This document shows positions 17,129 to 26,400 of a DNA stretch of 64,000 nt, piece by piece; within the stretch, counting starts at the first letter, position 1, and each line of letters starts with the position of its first letter. The notes below the pieces were generated by a model. That model saw nothing but the letters and a program-made list of their open reading frames with translations, had not been told where the DNA came from and did not search any database. Source of the stretch: Glutamicibacter mishrai. GTDB taxonomy: Bacteria; Actinomycetota; Actinomycetes; Actinomycetales; Micrococcaceae. The position numbers and the translations under genes were made by a program. The DNA lies in NCBI RefSeq assembly GCF_012221945.1, contig NZ_CP032549.1, positions 2,604,001-2,668,000 of the forward strand, written 5' to 3'.

Positions 17129-17458
17129 AGAACGGGATTGTGGCCGATGTGTGGAAAACAAAGCCTGAAGGCGCTAATAGTTTGTCGCTTTGGAACTCTA
17201 GGTAGGGCACTTCTTCTGGCTACGGTATCAGTGGCACTGTCCCACAAGGGGTCTGTCCGAATAAGAGATTTGCAGTGTCCCGTATGACGGTCGTCATACG
17301 GGTCACTCGGTCCGTTGACATGCTAAATTTTCGAAACTCCAGGTTTTCAAAGATTTCAGATTCCCGTGTACCCCGCCCGAGAAAATGCCCGGTGAAGGTG
17401 CCTTATACGGACACGGAAAACTATTATTTATGGTGGATCAAGGACCGGGAGGGGCAAC
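17129..17458. other. Non-coding stretch with a large palindrome
   Basis: These 330 bases hold no convincing gene. They contain a 34-bp palindrome (17274-17307) and, 40 nt before it, a similar half-site (CACTGTCCC at 17235-17243 compared with CAGTGTCCC). The tail carries an A/T-rich tract and the strong ribosome site of the next gene. The content is suggestive of a mobile-element end or recombination site. Confidence 0.5.
17274..17307. repeat. 34-bp near-perfect palindrome
   Basis: Two 16-nt arms around a central GT pair with a single mismatch; the inner 11 bp (CCCGTATGACG / CGTCATACGGG) are perfect. It could be a recombinase or regulator site, or an element terminus. No recombinase gene is in the window. 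Confidence 0.75.
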
Positions 17459-17959
17459 ATGGATTTTGGAACCAGACAAGTCACTATCGGCGGGCTCGTT
17501 CGTGCTCAGCTGCAGCATCGATTGGTGCGTACTGGGGTCCAGCTTAACGAATATGCAAAAATGTTGCTGGCCCACCGGGTTTTCGATGAGATTGTGCCAG
17601 TACAGGAGCTGACCGTGGTAAGTCGTAACCTGCAACAGCTTGATCTGGACGCCGGAGCTACGTTGCCGCAAATTTTTGACCGAGCGATTAGCCATGGACT
17701 GCAACTATGCTCACCAATAACCGGCCCCTATCTTCGGTTGGCATACCTGACTCAAGGTACTTCGAGCGATTCAGTGCTCAGTGCCGGTAAGTCTCCGGTC
17801 GATTCACTCACCATTGCCTCCTCGGCGTTGGGTGATGAGGAATTTCCCCGAGGATTTTATCTGCGAGTAGTGGATGGGGTGCCCTGGCTACGTGGGTATC
17901 GTTGCGATGACACGCATGGTTTTTCGCTCGACGACACCTTTATCTTCCAGCTGAGCTGA
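17459..17959 (+). CDS. Conserved hypothetical protein
   Basis: This 166-residue protein has an excellent ribosome site (GGGAGGGG, 17447-17454). It has no signal peptide or membrane segment. From memory its pattern GATLPQIFDRAISHGLQLC, then GPYLRLAYLTQ, and a C-terminal block with DTHGFSLDDTFIFQL resembles a small bacterial family of unknown function (GAT..EIY.RA..LGL.LCP..VGP.LRL.Y...). I cannot assign a role. It is an island gene with no clear partner, and the 34-bp palindrome lies upstream. Confidence 0.7.
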   Translation: MDFGTRQVTIGGLVRAQLQHRLVRTGVQLNEYAKMLLAHRVFDEIVPVQELTVVSRNLQQLDLDAGATLPQIFDRAISHGLQLCSPITGPYLRLAYLTQGTSSDSVLSAGKSPVDSLTIASSALGDEEFPRGFYLRVVDGVPWLRGYRCDDTHGFSLDDTFIFQLS

Positions 17960-17998
17960 GCGGCAGAACGCTTGCTTAAGTGGCGTTCGCTACAGGTT

Positions 17999-18027
17999 TT
18001 CTTGTTGAGGATAGCAACTGGTAGAAT
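17999..18027 (+). promoter_or_regulatory. Candidate rplY promoter and leader
   Basis: TTCTTG (17999-18004) and TAGAAT (18022-18027) are 17 nt apart. The start codon is 150 nt further, so rplY would have a leader of about 140 nt. Confidence 0.45.
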
Positions 18028-18177
18028 TGTTGACTGTGCCCAGGCGAGGGAAACACCAGTAATGGTGGGACCGTTATCGACAAGGCCGGACAAGCTCTTT
18101 CATCTCTTAGATGTTGGATGCTTCCCGAGTCCACGCAAGGGCCTTAACGAAGCATTCATTTCCTAAGGAGAATTATC

Positions 18178-18462
18178 ATGGCATCTGTCAACCTTGACGC
18201 CGTTGTACGTAGCGATTTCGGTAAGGGCGCTGCTCGCCAGGCTCGCCGCGACGGCCAGATCCCAGCAGTTGTTTACGGTGCAGGCTCCGAGCCACAGCAC
18301 GTACTGCTTCCAGCCCGCGAAACCACCCTGGCCGTTCGCGACCGCGGTGTTGAGCTGGTTCTGAACATCGATGGCAAGACCGTCAAGACCACCATCAAGG
18401 ACATCCAGATCCACGCGCTGAACCGCACCGTTGATCACCTTGACCTGATCATCGCTGCCTAA
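18178..18462 (+). CDS. rplY: 50S ribosomal protein L25, short form
   Basis: This 94-residue L25 binds 5S rRNA. Recognisable segments are RSDFGKGAARQARRDGQIPAVVYG, VLNIDGKTVKTTIKDIQIHAL and HLDLI at the end. CTAAGGAG gives a strong ribosome site. Most actinobacterial homologues are long CTC/TL5 forms of about 200 residues with an extra C-terminal beta domain. Here the stop is clear and pth begins 30 nt later, so the extension is truly absent. Confidence 0.92.
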   Translation: MASVNLDAVVRSDFGKGAARQARRDGQIPAVVYGAGSEPQHVLLPARETTLAVRDRGVELVLNIDGKTVKTTIKDIQIHALNRTVDHLDLIIAA

Positions 18463-18492
18463 TTCCAGCGAACTAGGTTTTAGCTAAGCATC

Positions 18493-19074
18493 ATGAGTGA
18501 TGGCACTTGGCTCGTAGCCGGACTCGGGAATCCCGGGTCCGGCTACGCTGGCAATAGACACAATATCGGGCAGATGGTGCTCGATGAGCTGGCCAATCGG
18601 ATCGGCTCGAAATTCAAAACCCACTCGTCACGCGCGCAAGTTGTTGAAGGACGCATGGGCGTCGGTGGTCCGCGTATCGTGCTGGCCAAGCCGATGGTGT
18701 TCATGAACCTTTCCGGTGGCCCGGTAGCTAACGCAGCGAAATTCTACGGAATCGACGTTGATCATCTGATCGTGGTGCACGATGAGATTGATATTCCTTT
18801 TGACACCATCAAGCTCAAGCGCGGCGGGGGAGAAGGCGGCCATAATGGCCTGCGGGATATCTCCAAGGCGATGGGATCCAAAGATTATCTGCGTGTTCGC
18901 GCTGGCGTTGGACGCCCGCCGGGACGCATGGATACCGCGAAGTGGGTCCTGCAGGATTTCTCCAAAACGGAGAAGCAGGATCTTCCGTTCTTGATTGATA
19001 ACTGCGCCGATGCAGTTGAGCTGCTGATGAGTTCAGGGCTCGAAGCAGCGCAATCTAAATTTCATACCAACTGA
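18493..19074 (+). CDS. pth: Peptidyl-tRNA hydrolase
   Basis: This 193-residue Pth recycles peptidyl-tRNA by cleaving the ester bond. Motifs: LVAGLGNPGSGYAGNRHNIG with the catalytic His in RHNIG, KPMVFMNLSGGPV, and VVHDEIDIPFDTIKLKRGGG followed by GGHNGLRDI. It follows rplY by 30 nt, the standard actinobacterial pair. A hairpin lies after its stop. Confidence 0.95.
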   Translation: MSDGTWLVAGLGNPGSGYAGNRHNIGQMVLDELANRIGSKFKTHSSRAQVVEGRMGVGGPRIVLAKPMVFMNLSGGPVANAAKFYGIDVDHLIVVHDEIDIPFDTIKLKRGGGEGGHNGLRDISKAMGSKDYLRVRAGVGRPPGRMDTAKWVLQDFSKTEKQDLPFLIDNCADAVELLMSSGLEAAQSKFHTN

Positions 19075-19114
19075 TTCTTGAATCGTTGCCAGGCAACGCG
19101 GCAAGAGTGAGTTA

Positions 19115-19158
19115 TCAAGGATCGCGGGACGGCTCAGCCGGCTCACCGCGGTCCTTGA
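19115..19158 (+). terminator. Hairpin between pth and sufS
   Basis: TCAAGGATCGCGG pairs with CCGCGGTCCTTGA (one G-T wobble) around an 18-nt loop. A smaller hairpin (CGTTGC / GCAACG) precedes it at 19084-19098. T residues after it are few. Confidence 0.6.
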
Positions 19159-19252
19159 ACCGTTAAATAGGCACCGTTTGAGGTGTTACTTACTAAGGCC
19201 AAACTTAGATGTGCATCTCGGTGCGGAGTGGAATAATTACCCAATGTACACC

Positions 19253-19280
19253 TTGCCTAATCCATCATTGACGCTAGATC
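19253..19280 (+). promoter_or_regulatory. Candidate sufS promoter
   Basis: TTGCCT (19253-19258) and TAGATC (19275-19280) are 16 nt apart. Transcription would begin near 19287, about 38 nt before the chosen GTG start. Confidence 0.45.
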
Positions 19281-19324
19281 CCCGTGGTGACAAGGCAACC
19301 CATGACAATTATTCGGAGGACCAC

Positions 19325-20626
19325 GTGCAGACGATGACCGGTCAGCCAGACGCCCAGGTATCGCTCAGTGCCGTAGAGGTTCAGCGTATCAAGGCAGATT
19401 TCGAGATTCTGGAGCACCAAGTCAACGGTACCGACGTCGTGTACTTGGACTCAGGCGCCACCAGCCAGAAACCGCGTTACGTTTACGAAGCGGAACAGCA
19501 CTTCTATGAGAACGCCAACGCCGCTGTGCACCGTGGCGCTCACACCCTGGCCGTCGAAGCGACCGAGATTTATGAAGAGGCCCGCGAGACCGTAGCCAAG
19601 TTCGTCGGTGCACGCACCAACGAACTGGTTTGGACCTCGAATGCCACCGAAGCGCTGAACCTGATCAGCTACTCGATTTCCAATGCGTCCTTGGGACGTG
19701 GCGGCGAAGCCGCCGAGCGTTTCCGCATTGGACCGGGCGATGAAATCCTCACCACCGAAATCGAGCACCACGCCAACCTGATCCCTTGGCAGGAACTGGC
19801 TTTTCGCACCGGAGCCACCTTGCGCTATGTGCCAGTGGGCGAAGACGGCGCACTGCGCTATGACCTGCTGGATGAACTGGTAACCGAGAAAACCAAGCTG
19901 GTAGCGTTCACCCACGTCTCCAACGTGCTCGGCACCATCACCGACACTCAGCGCTTTGTCGACGCAGCGCGCAAGGTTGGAGCCTTGACGGTGCTCGACG
20001 GCTGCCAGTCGGTGCCGCACCTGCCAGTGGACGTCAAAGCACTCGACGTTGATTTCATGGCCTTCTCCGGCCACAAGATGCTCGGCCCAACCGGCATCGG
20101 CGCCCTCTACGGCCGCGAAGAACTGCTCAACGCCATGCCGCCATTCCTCACTGGCGGATCAATGATCACCGTCGTGGATATGGAACACGCAGAATTCCTG
20201 CCAGCGCCGCAGCGCTTTGAGGCAGGGACCCAGCGCATTGCCCAGACCCACGGCCTGGCTACCGCAGTCAGCTACCTGCAGGAAATCGGCATGGACCGCA
20301 TCGCGCAGTGGGAAGAACACCTCGGCGCAATGCTCTACGAAGGCCTGTCCCAGATTGAGGGCGTGCGCGTCTTCGGCCCGAGCGACGCCCGCCGTATCGG
20401 CACCGTGCCATTTGAAGTCATTGGAGTGCACCCGCACGATGTGGGCCAGTACCTCGATTCTCGTGGCATCGCCGTGCGCGTAGGCCACCACTGCGCCCAG
20501 CCGCTGCACCGGGCCTTGGGCGTCACTGCCACCACCCGAGCAAGCACCTATCTGTACAACACGGAAGACGACATCAAGGCGCTTCTCGAAGCCCTGGGTT
20601 CCGTGCGTGAATACTTTGGAGTCTAA
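19325..20626 (+). CDS. sufS: SufS-type cysteine desulfurase
   Basis: GTG 19325, with GGAGGA at 19315-19320, gives 433 residues; the frame extends to 19178 without homologous content. It is a PLP enzyme that takes sulfur from cysteine for Fe-S clusters. Visible features are YLDSGATSQKP, the NAAVHRGAHTLA region, EIEHHANLIPWQ, the PLP lysine in FSGHKMLGPTGIG, and the catalytic Cys in RVGHHCAQPLHR, which marks group II (SufS). The next gene is its partner SufU, joined with no gap. Confidence 0.93.
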   Translation: MQTMTGQPDAQVSLSAVEVQRIKADFEILEHQVNGTDVVYLDSGATSQKPRYVYEAEQHFYENANAAVHRGAHTLAVEATEIYEEARETVAKFVGARTNELVWTSNATEALNLISYSISNASLGRGGEAAERFRIGPGDEILTTEIEHHANLIPWQELAFRTGATLRYVPVGEDGALRYDLLDELVTEKTKLVAFTHVSNVLGTITDTQRFVDAARKVGALTVLDGCQSVPHLPVDVKALDVDFMAFSGHKMLGPTGIGALYGREELLNAMPPFLTGGSMITVVDMEHAEFLPAPQRFEAGTQRIAQTHGLATAVSYLQEIGMDRIAQWEEHLGAMLYEGLSQIEGVRVFGPSDARRIGTVPFEVIGVHPHDVGQYLDSRGIAVRVGHHCAQPLHRALGVTATTRASTYLYNTEDDIKALLEALGSVREYFGV

Positions 20627-21079
20627 GTGAACGAGTTAGATCAGCTATACCAACAGGTCATTCTGGACCACTCCAAGCGACGCATCGGCTCGCCGCTGGT
20701 GGACGTCACCGAGGGTCTCCTGCATGGCGAATCGCACCAGCATAACCCTATTTGCGGCGACCAGATCCGCGTCCGCGTCGAGTTGAATGACGATGACCAT
20801 TTCGAAGCCATGAGCTGGGAAGGCGATGGCTGTTCCATCTCCATGGCCTCGGCATCGGTCCTGAGCGAAATGCTCCCAGAGATGACCAAGGACGAGTTCT
20901 TGGACAAGCTGGAGATCTTCCGCGAAATGATGCGTTCCAAGGGAACCTTCGAGCCTGATGAAGAAGTCCTGGAAGACGCAGCCGCCTTTGTCGGCGTCTC
21001 CAAGTTCCCGGCACGCGTCAAGTGCGCGATGCTCGCTTGGGTCGCCGCTGAAGCTGCGATGCTCGGCGCTAACAAGTAG
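20627..21079 (+). CDS. sufU: SufU Fe-S cluster assembly protein
   Basis: This 150-residue protein starts with GTG directly after the sufS stop. It has the three SufU cysteines in HNPICGDQI, GDGCSISMAS and VKCAMLAW, plus the conserved Asp in CGD, which together bind zinc. SufU accepts the persulfide from SufS in Gram-positive bacteria. The pair ends in a strong terminator and is not followed by sufBCD in this window. Confidence 0.94.
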   Translation: MNELDQLYQQVILDHSKRRIGSPLVDVTEGLLHGESHQHNPICGDQIRVRVELNDDDHFEAMSWEGDGCSISMASASVLSEMLPEMTKDEFLDKLEIFREMMRSKGTFEPDEEVLEDAAAFVGVSKFPARVKCAMLAWVAAEAAMLGANK

Positions 21080-21088
21080 TCGACAGGC

Positions 21089-21140
21089 AAAGACTGTGGC
21101 GCTTGTCCTCCTTTACGGAGGGCAAGCGCCACAGTCTTTT
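21089..21140 (+). terminator. Rho-independent terminator after sufU
   Basis: A 17-bp stem starting AAAGACTGTGGCGC, one mismatch, then CCTCC/GGAGG around a short loop, followed by TTTTAA. The A-rich left foot would let it also serve the convergent nhaA gene. Confidence 0.9.
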
Positions 21141-21164
21141 AATATCCGCTAGCTCGGTCGCTGC

Positions 21165-22517
21165 CTAGCTGTTGTTCTCATCCTGCTGATATACGTCGGG
21201 AATGCCGTCCTTGTCCTCATCGCGTGTCTCGCGCTCGTTGATCACCTTGTAGCGGCGGTTGCGGGGAACCAGCCACAGGGCACCCAGAATGGCTGCGATG
21301 AAGGACCCGCTGAGGATGGCCACCTTGGCGTGCTCATAATGCGGGGATTCCAGACCGAAGGACAACTCGGAAACCAGTAGCGAAACCGTGAAGCCGATGC
21401 CGGCAAGCAGTGTCACGCCCAGCAGGTCGCCCCACTGGGCGTCCTTGTCCAACGAAGCCTTGGTGAACTTGGTCAGCAACCAAGTGAACCCCAAGATGCC
21501 AATCGGCTTGCCGACGACCAGGCCCACAACGATGCCCCAGAAGACCGGATCGGCAAGGACATTGCCGCTGCCGGACTCCGAGGAAACCACCGTGACTCCG
21601 GCGGCGAAGAAGGCGAAGATCGGGATACAGAAACCTGAGGAGAGCGGGCGGAAACGATGCTCGAACTGTTCTGCCAAACCGGCACCTTCTCGCCCATCGG
21701 TGCGCTTGACCGGGACGCAGAAGCCCAAGACCACGCCGGCGATGGTGGCGTGGATGCCGGAGCCGAAGACGAAGATCCAGGTGATGATGCCCAGTGGCAA
21801 CAAGATGACCCACGCGGCCCAGGCGTTCTTGGCGAAGAACTTGCCGAGGTAGCGGGCCAAGACCGTAAACAGGATGATCGGAATTAGGGAGAGACCCAAG
21901 TACGAAAGCTTGAGTTCATCGGTGAAGACAACAGCAATGATGACAATGGCAATCAGGTCATCGACCACCGCCAAAGTCAGCAGGAAAATGCGCAAAGCTG
22001 CAGGCAGAGCGGAACCGATCACCGCGAGCACAGCCACGGCGAAAGCAATGTCAGTGGCCGTGGGGATGGCCCAGCCACGCAGCAGTTCCGCGCCACCACC
22101 GGAACCGGCGGCAACGGCCATGAAGATCAATGCTGGGACCAGCACACCGCCAAAGGCTGCAGCCACCGGGACCGCAGCGGTTTTGACATTGCGCAGGTCG
22201 CCAATGACAAATTCTTTTTTCAGCTCAAGACCGGTGAGGAAGAAGAACACCGCGAGCAGCGCGTCAGCGGCCCAGTGGCCGATGGAAAGGTTCAGGTCAA
22301 CGCCAAAGATCGTTGGACCAAAGTGGAAATCACGCAGCGCGAAATAGGATTCGCGCAGGGGAGTGTTGGCCCAGATCAAAGCCAGCAATGCACCGGCGAT
22401 AAGCACCATGCCACCGACGGTTTCCTTGCGCAGGATATCTCCGATGCGCACTGACTCTTTATAGCTTGGGCGTGAAAACAGGTTCTTGCCGGAACCCGAA
22501 GACGGAGTTTGGCTCAT
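21165..22517 (-). CDS. nhaA: Na+/H+ antiporter NhaA
   Basis: This 450-residue protein has about 11-12 membrane segments. The two conserved acidic clusters of NhaA are visible: the TATDIAFAVAVLAVIG helix and LAVVDDLIAIVII, which carries the paired Asp that binds Na+. LRESYFALRDFHFG at the N-terminal side and GIHATIAGVVLGF are also typical. It exports Na+ in exchange for H+. The last 30 residues are polar (DEDKDGIPD) and not part of the fold. It is a single gene, convergent with sufSU. Confidence 0.94.
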   Translation of the reverse strand: MSQTPSSGSGKNLFSRPSYKESVRIGDILRKETVGGMVLIAGALLALIWANTPLRESYFALRDFHFGPTIFGVDLNLSIGHWAADALLAVFFFLTGLELKKEFVIGDLRNVKTAAVPVAAAFGGVLVPALIFMAVAAGSGGGAELLRGWAIPTATDIAFAVAVLAVIGSALPAALRIFLLTLAVVDDLIAIVIIAVVFTDELKLSYLGLSLIPIILFTVLARYLGKFFAKNAWAAWVILLPLGIITWIFVFGSGIHATIAGVVLGFCVPVKRTDGREGAGLAEQFEHRFRPLSSGFCIPIFAFFAAGVTVVSSESGSGNVLADPVFWGIVVGLVVGKPIGILGFTWLLTKFTKASLDKDAQWGDLLGVTLLAGIGFTVSLLVSELSFGLESPHYEHAKVAILSGSFIAAILGALWLVPRNRRYKVINERETRDEDKDGIPDVYQQDENNS

Positions 22518-22687
22518 GCGTTTAACTCGCTTACTTCGTTAAATGAATATTTCTCGCCGACCAGACTTCCCGGCACACCTATTTCCACCCTATCGCGATC
22601 AGTGCCGGGGACCACAAATCCCCGGATGTATTGCGAAAAACGCACATCCGGGGATCGAAGAAGTTCACTTAGCGAAGGCGGAAGAAC

Positions 22688-23182
22688 CTACTTCGAGAGC
22701 CAAGCGTTGACCTGGGCAGCCTGCAGATTCAGCGCCTTGCCAATGTATGGCTCAGCCGCCGATGCCAGCTTGCCGCCGATGAAAGGAATCGAAGAAGAGA
22801 CCTTGGCATCCACGGCAAGCTCCGAGACCTCGCCCTGGCCGGTCAGCTGCTCGGTTCCGCTAACAGTGACGGGAACACCGCCAACGGTGATCTGCACCGT
22901 CGCAGAACGGCTGCCGGAAGCATCCGGTGCGCTCCACTTCTCCACCTGGGTGATCTCGATGGAAGCACCCACGAACTTGCGCGCGATATCAGGAACGCGG
23001 TCGGTAGGCACCGCACGGACCGTCGTCAAAGTGAAAGCACCAGCGATATCGCCATCTACGGTGAATTCATTCAAAGTGCCGTTGGCGACTTTGGTCAGAT
23101 GCTCGGCGAAGCCACGGTCGCTCAAGGTAGCGATGACCTGCTGGGCAGGGTGGCTGATCTGAGTGCTTGCATTCAATGCCAT
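22688..23182 (-). CDS. DUF2505 family protein
   Basis: From ATG 23182 this is 164 residues, beginning MALNASTQISHPAQQVIATL. The layout is that of the DUF2505 (SRPBCC-like) family known in actinobacteria, ending in SSIPFIGGKLASAAEPYIG and a short helix. Function is unknown; the fold suggests binding of a hydrophobic ligand. The frame is open to 23449 but the upstream residues look random. It diverges from mfd. Confidence 0.8.
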   Translation of the reverse strand: MALNASTQISHPAQQVIATLSDRGFAEHLTKVANGTLNEFTVDGDIAGAFTLTTVRAVPTDRVPDIARKFVGASIEITQVEKWSAPDASGSRSATVQITVGGVPVTVSGTEQLTGQGEVSELAVDAKVSSSIPFIGGKLASAAEPYIGKALNLQAAQVNAWLSK

Positions 23183-23428
23183 GAAAGCGGATCCCAATCT
23201 GGAAATTTGGCTGGCCGGGCAAGCAAAAAGAGCTGGCCCGGGGACGGACAGTATTAACCCTATCCGGTGCGATGTATTAGGTAGGCTAGAACTGCACTTA
23301 AAACAACATATTGGCGTTGAGCCGGCCGCGGAAAACATTTGCGGTCGGTGTTCGTGGTGTCGTTTCGCCCCAGAACTACCACTGGGCACACTGCTCCAAG
23401 CGCCTGCACGAGAGGATACGAAATCCCC

Positions 23429-26400
23429 ATGAGCCTGAACGGACTTCATGACTTCCTGCGCGAGGAGTCATCCTTCCGCCGCATCCGTACGAGTGCAGCC
23501 AACAGCTTCTCCACGCGAAGCGAAGAACTGGAAATCGCGGCCCCGCAGGGCATGCGCGCAATCCTCTCGGCGCATATCAGCCAATCCCTGGACGATAGCA
23601 AGAATGAGGGTGTGACGCTGATCGTCACCGCCACCGGACGCGAGGCGGAAGAGGTTTCCAGCTCGCTGAGCGCATATCTGCCAGCAGAGCGGATTGCCGA
23701 GTTCCCTTCGTGGGAAACCCTGCCGCACGAACGCCTCTCGCCACGCAGTGATACCGTCGGCCGCCGACTCGAAGTCTTGCGCCGGCTCCACCAGCGCGAT
23801 GACAGCCTCAGCGTCGTCATCGCACCGATCCGCGCCGTGCTCCAGCCGCTGGTGGCAGGCCTGGGCGAATTGCGTCCGGTGGCCCTGGAACTGGATGCCG
23901 AACCAGGCTTCGACCAGGTCATCAAGGACCTGGCCGCCGCGGCCTACGCCCGCGTGGATATGGTTACCCACCGCGGCGAATTCGCTGTGCGCGGTGGCAT
24001 CATCGACGTGTTCCCGCCGACGCTCGACCACCCGGTACGCATTGATTTCTTCGGTGATCAGATCGATTCCATGCGCTACTTCGCCATCGCAGACCAGCGC
24101 TCCACCGATGACGCCGGACCGCAGAAAATCATTGCCACTCCCTGCCGTGAAATGCTGATCACCCCGCAGGTCATGAGCCGGGCGGCGAACCTGAAAAACC
24201 AATTCCCTGCAGCCCAGGAAATGCTCACCAAAATTGCCGGCGGCATCGCAGTGGAAGGCATGGAGTCCCTCGCGCCACTGCTGGTCGACAAGATGGTTCC
24301 CCTGCTCTCGCTGCTGCCGGAGTCCTCCATCGCCCTGGTGATGGAGCCTGAACGCGTTCGCGCCCGCGCCCAGGATCTGAACGCTACCAACGCCGAGTTC
24401 CTGGCCGCCGCCTGGGCTTCGGCCTCCGACGGAGCCACCGCTCCGCTGGACCTGAACACCGCGAACTCCGAGCGCAAGCTCGCCACCGGCGACTTCGCCT
24501 CATTGGCCGAAACCCTGGAGCATGCCAAGGCAGCCAAGGTCTCCTGGTGGGCGCTGACCGCCATGGGCGCGGATGAAGAACTGGATCTTGGTGCTTCGAC
24601 CATCCGCATCCCGGCGCGCGAACCCCACGGCTACCAGGGCGATATCGAAGCGATGATGGAATTCATCGCCGGACGAGTCAAGGACGGATGGCGTTTTGTC
24701 GTTGCTACCGAAGGCCCTGGCCCGGCCCAGCGGCTCTCTGAACTCTTCGCGGAATTCAGCATCCCCGCGCATCGGGTCGAGAGCATCGACCAGGAGCCAA
24801 CGCCGGGGCTGATCGAAATCACCCAGGCCACCGCCGGGCGTGGTTTCGTCTTTGAAGACCTCAAGCTCGGCTTGCTCACCGAAGCCGACCTGCTGGGCCG
24901 CTCCAGCGCGTACCCCAACCGCAAGGGCCGCAAGCTCACGGTCAAGCGCAAGCGCAACGCGGTTGATCCACTGAGCCTGCAGGCAGGGGACTTCATCGTC
25001 CACGAGCAGCACGGCATCGGCAAATTCGTGGAGCTGATGGCCCGCAAGGTCAACGGCTCGGGCAAGGACGCCAAGCGCGAATACCTTGTGGTGGAATACG
25101 CCTCATCCAAGCGCGGAGCGCCGGGGGACCGGCTCTTCGTCCCGATGGATCAGCTGCACATGGTCACGCGGTACGTGGGCGGCGAAGCCCCCACCCTGTC
25201 CAAGATGGGCGGCTCGGATTGGGCCAGCACCAAATCCAAGGCCCGAAAAGCGGTCAAGGAAATCGCAGGGGACCTGATCAAGCTGTACTCAGCACGCATG
25301 GCCAGCCGCGGCCACGCGTTCGGCCAGGACACTCCGTGGCAGAACGAGCTGGAAGAAGCCTTCGCGTTCATTGAAACTCCAGATCAGCTCACCGCGATCA
25401 ATGAGGTGAAGTCCGATATGGAGAAGGAAATCCCGATGGACCGGTTGATTTCCGGCGACGTGGGCTTCGGCAAGACCGAAATTGCCGTGCGCGCTGCCTT
25501 CAAGGCGGTGCAGGATTCCCGGCAGGTGGCCGTGCTGGTGCCCACAACCTTGCTGGCTTCCCAGCACTACCAGACCTTCACCGAACGCTACTCCGGCTTC
25601 CCGGTCCGCGTGAAAACCCTGTCGCGTTTCCAGACCGCCAAGGAATCAAAGGAAATCATGGCCGGGCTGAAGGACGGCAGCGTGGATATCGTCATCGGCA
25701 CCCACCGCCTGCTGTCCAAGAATGTCGAGTTCAAGAACCTGGGCCTGGTCATTATCGACGAGGAACAGCGCTTCGGTGTCGAGCACAAGGAAGAACTCAA
25801 GAAGATGCGCACCAACGTGGACGTGCTGGCCATGAGCGCCACCCCGATTCCGCGTACCTTGGAAATGTCATTGACCGGCATTCGCGAAACCTCCACCCTG
25901 GCAACACCGCCGGAAGAACGCCACCCTGTGCTCACCTACGTGGGCCCGCGCAGCGATAAGCAGATCTCCGCAGCTATCAAGCGCGAACTCATGCGTGACG
26001 GGCAGGTGTTCTTCGTGCACAACCGCGTGAGCTCCATCGAGCGCGTGGCCGCGGAACTGCGTGAACTCGTTCCGGAAGCCCGCGTGGAAGTCGCGCACGG
26101 CAAGATGAGCGAATCACGGCTGGAACGGATCATCCAGGACTTCTGGGAAAAGAAGTTCGACGTCCTGGTCTCCACAACGATCATCGAAACCGGTCTGGAT
26201 ATCTCCAATGCCAATACGCTGATTGTGGACCGGGCCAACAACTATGGCCTCTCCCAGCTGCACCAGCTGCGCGGACGCGTAGGCCGCGGGCGTGAACGCG
26301 CCTACGCCTACTTCCTCTGGGACGTGGAAAAGCCGCTGGGCGAGGTCGCCCTGGAGCGCCTGAAGGCAGTCGCCGCGCACAATGAACTGGGCTCGGGCTA

